Shown piece by piece: positions 6,629 to 8,818 of a stretch of DNA of 8,818 bases. Numbering within the stretch: position 1 is the first letter of the stretch; each line of letters starts with the position of its first letter. Made by a program: the position numbers and the translations under genes. The DNA comes from Verrucomicrobiota bacterium. GTDB taxonomy: Bacteria > Verrucomicrobiota > Verrucomicrobiia > Limisphaerales > UBA1100. The stretch lies in NCBI GenBank assembly GCA_028872645.1, contig JAPKDK010000115.1, positions 1-8,818 on the forward strand, written 5' to 3'. The notes under the pieces were generated by a model, which was not told the DNA's origin, searched no databases, and saw only the letters and a program-made list of their open reading frames with translations.

Positions 6629-6969
6629 CGAAAATTTTCCACAACCCCCGCTGCTCCAAGAGCCGCCAAGCCCTCGCGCTGCTTCGCGAAAACGACGTGG
6701 AACCGGAAATCACCGAATACCTCAAGACGCCACCCGACAATGCCGCTCTGCGTGATGTGCTCGCCAAGCTCGGTCTCGCCGCGCATGCAATACTGCGCAC
6801 CAAAGAAGAAGCATACGCCGCGTGCGGTCTTTCGCCTGAATCATCCGAAGCCGAAATCCTGTCGGCGATTGTCGCGTATCCCATCCTCCTCGAGCGCCCC
6901 ATCATCATCAAAGGCAACCGCGCTGTCATCGGCCGACCGCCGGAGAATGTGCGGGATTTGCTGGGGTAG
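6625..6969 (+). CDS. arsC: ArsC/YfgD-family arsenate reductase-like protein (thioredoxin fold)
   Basis: The 114-residue cytoplasmic protein belongs to the glutaredoxin-dependent ArsC family. The active-site loop is HNPRCSKSR (residues 6-14) with the nucleophilic Cys10. Arg58 (in LRTKEE), Arg91 (in ERPIIIKG) and Arg104 (in IGRPPENV) correspond to the three anion-binding arginines known in plasmid R773 ArsC. The CSKSR loop, IGRPPE and the short C-terminus match the chromosomal YfgD-like branch better than true ArsC (about 141 residues), so arsenate reduction is plausible but unproven. The start is GTG at 6625, giving MTKIFHNP and a GTGA overlap with the upstream permease stop. It is the last gene of the five-gene overlapping unit. 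No arsenite exporter (ArsB/Acr3) or ArsR is in the window, which weakens a classical arsenic-resistance role. Confidence 0.9.
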   Translation: MTKIFHNPRCSKSRQALALLRENDVEPEITEYLKTPPDNAALRDVLAKLGLAAHAILRTKEEAYAACGLSPESSEAEILSAIVAYPILLERPIIIKGNRAVIGRPPENVRDLLG

Positions 6970-6973
6970 GGAA

Positions 6974-6993
6974 GGGCAAGTTCCACCTTGCTC
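6974..6993 (+). terminator. Weak hairpin after the ABC/ArsC-like operon
   Basis: GCAAG (6976-6980) pairs with CTTGC (6987-6991) around a six-base loop, and two further pairs including one G-T wobble extend it to 6974/6993. It begins five bases after the operon's last stop codon. There is no T-run behind it, so it is at most a weak terminator. It also overlaps the best promoter candidate of the sulfatase gene. Confidence 0.2.
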
Positions 6994-7016
6994 CAAATTC
7001 ATCCCAAGACTAGACT
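6988..7016 (+). promoter_or_regulatory. Weak candidate promoter for the sulfatase gene
   Basis: TTGCTC (6988-6993) and TAGACT (7011-7016) are separated by 17 bases, matching the consensus boxes at three and four of six positions. The ATG at 7027 follows ten bases later, so the transcript would be nearly leaderless. No Shine-Dalgarno site is present before this ATG. Weak prediction. Confidence 0.22.
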
Positions 7017-7026
7017 TTGCTCACCT

Positions 7027-8544
7027 ATGAAACGTCTGGTTCCCATCCTGTTTACATTTCTTTTTACTCTTTTTGCTTCAGCCAAGAATAAGCCCAACAT
7101 CCTATGGTTGATCACCGATAACTGTAACCTGGACTTTGGGTGTTTTGGCAGGCAGGGGGTTCACACCCCTCACCTCGATCAATTGGCCGTGCAAGGTGTT
7201 CGCTACACCCGGGTTTTTGCTACTGCACCAGTTTGTGCCCCCAGCCGTTCTGCCTTCATGACTGGCATGTACCAGACTTCAGTTAACCTGCATCACTTCC
7301 CTGATCACCGGGATGATGGATTCAAATTGCCCGAGGGCATAAGGCCCCTCACACATCGGCTCAAGGATGCGGGTTATTTAACCGGCTCCATAAAAAAAAT
7401 GGGGAAGCAGGTGGTGGGTTCAGGCAAGCTAGATCTCAATTTTGTGAATGAAGGCAAAATCTTCGAGAGCACCAACTGGGATGAAATCAAAAAGGGTAAA
7501 CCCTTCTTTCTGCAGGTGAATACCCCGGAGGCCGAGTATGACATTTACGATTTTAGAACCAATCGGCCTGAGCGCATCAAATGGTGGGGCGAGGATGAAC
7601 ACGTTCAGTATGCCAAACCCGATTCGGTGGTGCCTCCGGCCTATTTTCCCAAGCACAAAACCTCCAATGAGGAATGGGCCCGGTACCTGAACTCGGTTTC
7701 GAATATGGACCGACGCGTCGGTGTCGTTTTAAAGGAGCTCGAAAAGGAAAAGCTCCTCGACGACACGATCATCATTGTTTTTGGCGACAACGGTCGCGTC
7801 GACCATCGCAGCATCCACTGGGTTTATGACACCGGCCTGCACGTTCCTATGATCATCAAATGGCCCAAGAACTTTCCTATGCCCGAAGGTTTCAAACCCG
7901 GCACAGTCAATGAAGAGGTGATCAGCCTGCTCGATTTAACTGCCACTACGCTGTCTCTGGCCGGCGTGCCCCGTCCCTTGGGCATGCAAAGCCGCGTGTT
8001 CCTCGGCAAAAATCGGGATCCACAAAGAAGGTATGCCTTCAGTGCCCGCGACCGGGTGGACGACGTTCCCTTTCGCCTGCGATCAGTTCGCGGCAAGCGC
8101 TACCACTACATTCGCAATTTCCAACCCGAGCTTAACTTTGGCACCTACGTGAATTTTTATAAGGAGAAGTGCTTCCCTGTTCAGCAAGTGATGCGCGATC
8201 TTTATAAAAAAGGAAAACTCGACCCACACCTCATGCCCCTCTTCACCGACTTCAGGCGTGAATACTTGTTTGATACCGAGGCCGATCCCAATGAACTGAA
8301 AAACCTGATTGACTCAACCCGCCCTGAACACCTTAAAGCCCTCACCGAAATGCGGGCCGCACTCGATACCTGGATCAGTGAAACAGGCGACATGGGATGG
8401 CAAAAAGAGCCGCCGGAGAAAATTGAGAAGTTTCGGGCCGTGATGTACGATTGGTTCGGTGCGCCTGAGTGGCACCCCTATAAACCTAAGAAATCCTCTT
8501 CAGCTTTGGAAAAAATAAATCAAGGTCGGATAATTGAGGACTGA
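7027..8544 (+). CDS. Secreted Cys-type sulfatase (formylglycine-dependent, S1 family)
   Basis: The 505-residue protein belongs to the type I sulfatases, which hydrolyse sulfate esters. A signal peptide is clear: MKR, a hydrophobic core, and ASA followed by Lys20, so the enzyme acts outside the cytoplasm. The formylglycine motif CAPSR is at 70-74, with Cys70 converted post-translationally by a maturation enzyme not encoded here. Asp31-Asn32 and Asp254-Asn255 (in FGDNG) are the likely calcium-binding pairs. The C-terminal part has YLFDTEADPNE (about 413-423), the usual end domain. The layout (DDGF.LPEG, GSGK.D.NF, PFFLQVN, GDNGR, HVPMIIKWP) resembles secreted sulfatases of polysaccharide-degrading Planctomycetes and Verrucomicrobia. 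Two expected pocket residues look replaced: the His after the QVN strand (here EAEY, 168-171) and the Lys four before YD (here Ile263). An in-frame ATG at 6988 was rejected because it would precede the signal peptide. Substrate unknown. Confidence 0.92.
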   Translation: MKRLVPILFTFLFTLFASAKNKPNILWLITDNCNLDFGCFGRQGVHTPHLDQLAVQGVRYTRVFATAPVCAPSRSAFMTGMYQTSVNLHHFPDHRDDGFKLPEGIRPLTHRLKDAGYLTGSIKKMGKQVVGSGKLDLNFVNEGKIFESTNWDEIKKGKPFFLQVNTPEAEYDIYDFRTNRPERIKWWGEDEHVQYAKPDSVVPPAYFPKHKTSNEEWARYLNSVSNMDRRVGVVLKELEKEKLLDDTIIIVFGDNGRVDHRSIHWVYDTGLHVPMIIKWPKNFPMPEGFKPGTVNEEVISLLDLTATTLSLAGVPRPLGMQSRVFLGKNRDPQRRYAFSARDRVDDVPFRLRSVRGKRYHYIRNFQPELNFGTYVNFYKEKCFPVQQVMRDLYKKGKLDPHLMPLFTDFRREYLFDTEADPNELKNLIDSTRPEHLKALTEMRAALDTWISETGDMGWQKEPPEKIEKFRAVMYDWFGAPEWHPYKPKKSSSALEKINQGRIIED

Positions 8545-8576
8545 TTTGAATGGCTTGGAACCCCTGATTGGGTGAA

Positions 8577-8818
8577 ATGAGAACTTTTGCCGAAATCATC
8601 AATCTAGCAGAACAAAACCAATGGTGTGTAAGGCCTAATTGCACGACCTGCGGATCACATGAATTTAGGGAAGAGCTCAAAAAACTATCGGAAGAACATG
8701 AGGGGGGCATTGCTGGTGCGTTATGTGCTACGAGTGTGGGTGCTCTTCAAAATTTAACGAATTGGGATGACGCAATACACGTAGCATTGGGGGAAATTGA
8801 TGACGCAAGAGATATGGA
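8577..8818 (+). CDS. Unrecognised cysteine-containing protein, N-terminal part (cut by right window edge)
   Basis: From the ATG at 8577 an open frame runs 80 codons to the window end without a stop. I do not recognise the family. The protein is polar and lacks a signal peptide or membrane segment. It has Cys17, Cys22 and Cys25 close together (WCVRPNCTTCGSHEF), a CxxC pair that could bind zinc or be redox-active, then a charged Lys/Glu segment (31-42) and an Ala/Gly-rich segment (44-57). By hand count the piece is about 44% GC with AGA, AGG, ATA, CTA and TTA codons, unlike the GC-rich genes at the left. The sequence before the ATG has no well-spaced Shine-Dalgarno site (GGGTGA ends two bases before it). 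The gap to the sulfatase is 32 bases. It could be co-transcribed with the sulfatase or belong to a recently acquired segment. Confidence 0.6.
   Translation, partial: MRTFAEIINLAEQNQWCVRPNCTTCGSHEFREELKKLSEEHEGGIAGALCATSVGALQNLTNWDDAIHVALGEIDDARDM

Noticed and set aside
7392..7399. A8 run in the sulfatase gene as a programmed frameshift or phase-variation site
   Set aside because: The frame is intact on both sides, it encodes an ordinary Ile-Lys-Lys-Met stretch, and no stimulatory structure or useful alternative frame is visible.
1..8818. Search for CRISPR arrays, tRNA or rRNA genes, IS ends, integrases, and defence or phage modules
   Set aside because: No regularly spaced direct repeats, no tRNA cloverleaf, no transposase or integrase motifs and no known defence domain could be seen in any frame.

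Overview
The window is 8.8 kb of chromosomal, gene-dense bacterial DNA. It carries eight complete protein genes and two genes cut by the window edges. The first 6.9 kb is moderately GC-rich and the last stretch is visibly more AT-rich. No tRNA, rRNA, IS element, integrase or CRISPR array is visible. The gene mix suggests a member of the Planctomycetes-Verrucomicrobia-Chlamydiae group, most likely Verrucomicrobiota: a PPi-type phosphofructokinase, a secreted Cys-type sulfatase, weak or absent Shine-Dalgarno sites at operon-first genes, and a GC-rich palindromic intergenic element. This placement is inference from memory of such genomes, not a search result.

Layout: (1) 1-681, minus strand: N-terminal 227 residues of a pyrophosphate-dependent 6-phosphofructokinase, transcribed out of the window. 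(2) 682-823: divergent intergenic region with weak candidate promoters and a short inverted repeat. (3) 824-2846: leuC and leuD, the two subunits of isopropylmalate isomerase (leucine biosynthesis), one base apart. (4) 2851-2902: nested palindromic element directly after leuD. (5) 2949-6969: a tightly packed five-gene unit in the order ABC ATPase, ABC-2-type permease, ABC ATPase, ABC-2-type permease, ArsC/YfgD-family thioredoxin-fold protein. The four junctions overlap by 14, 4, 4 and 4 bases. (6) 7027-8544: an exported sulfatase with a formylglycine motif but apparently altered substrate-pocket positions. (7) 8577-8818: start of an unrecognised low-GC, cysteine-containing protein cut by the window end.

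How the genes relate: LeuC and LeuD form one enzyme. The two ATPases and two permeases probably build one heteromeric ABC exporter or two paralogous ones of unknown substrate, and the ArsC-like protein is translationally coupled to them. The sulfatase acts outside the cytoplasm, probably on sulfated polysaccharide or another sulfate ester, and needs a formylglycine-generating enzyme encoded elsewhere. Nothing here is clearly a new defence or mobile system. The best leads are the sulfatase pocket substitutions, the ABC/ArsC-like operon, the palindromic element and the partial low-GC gene at the right edge.
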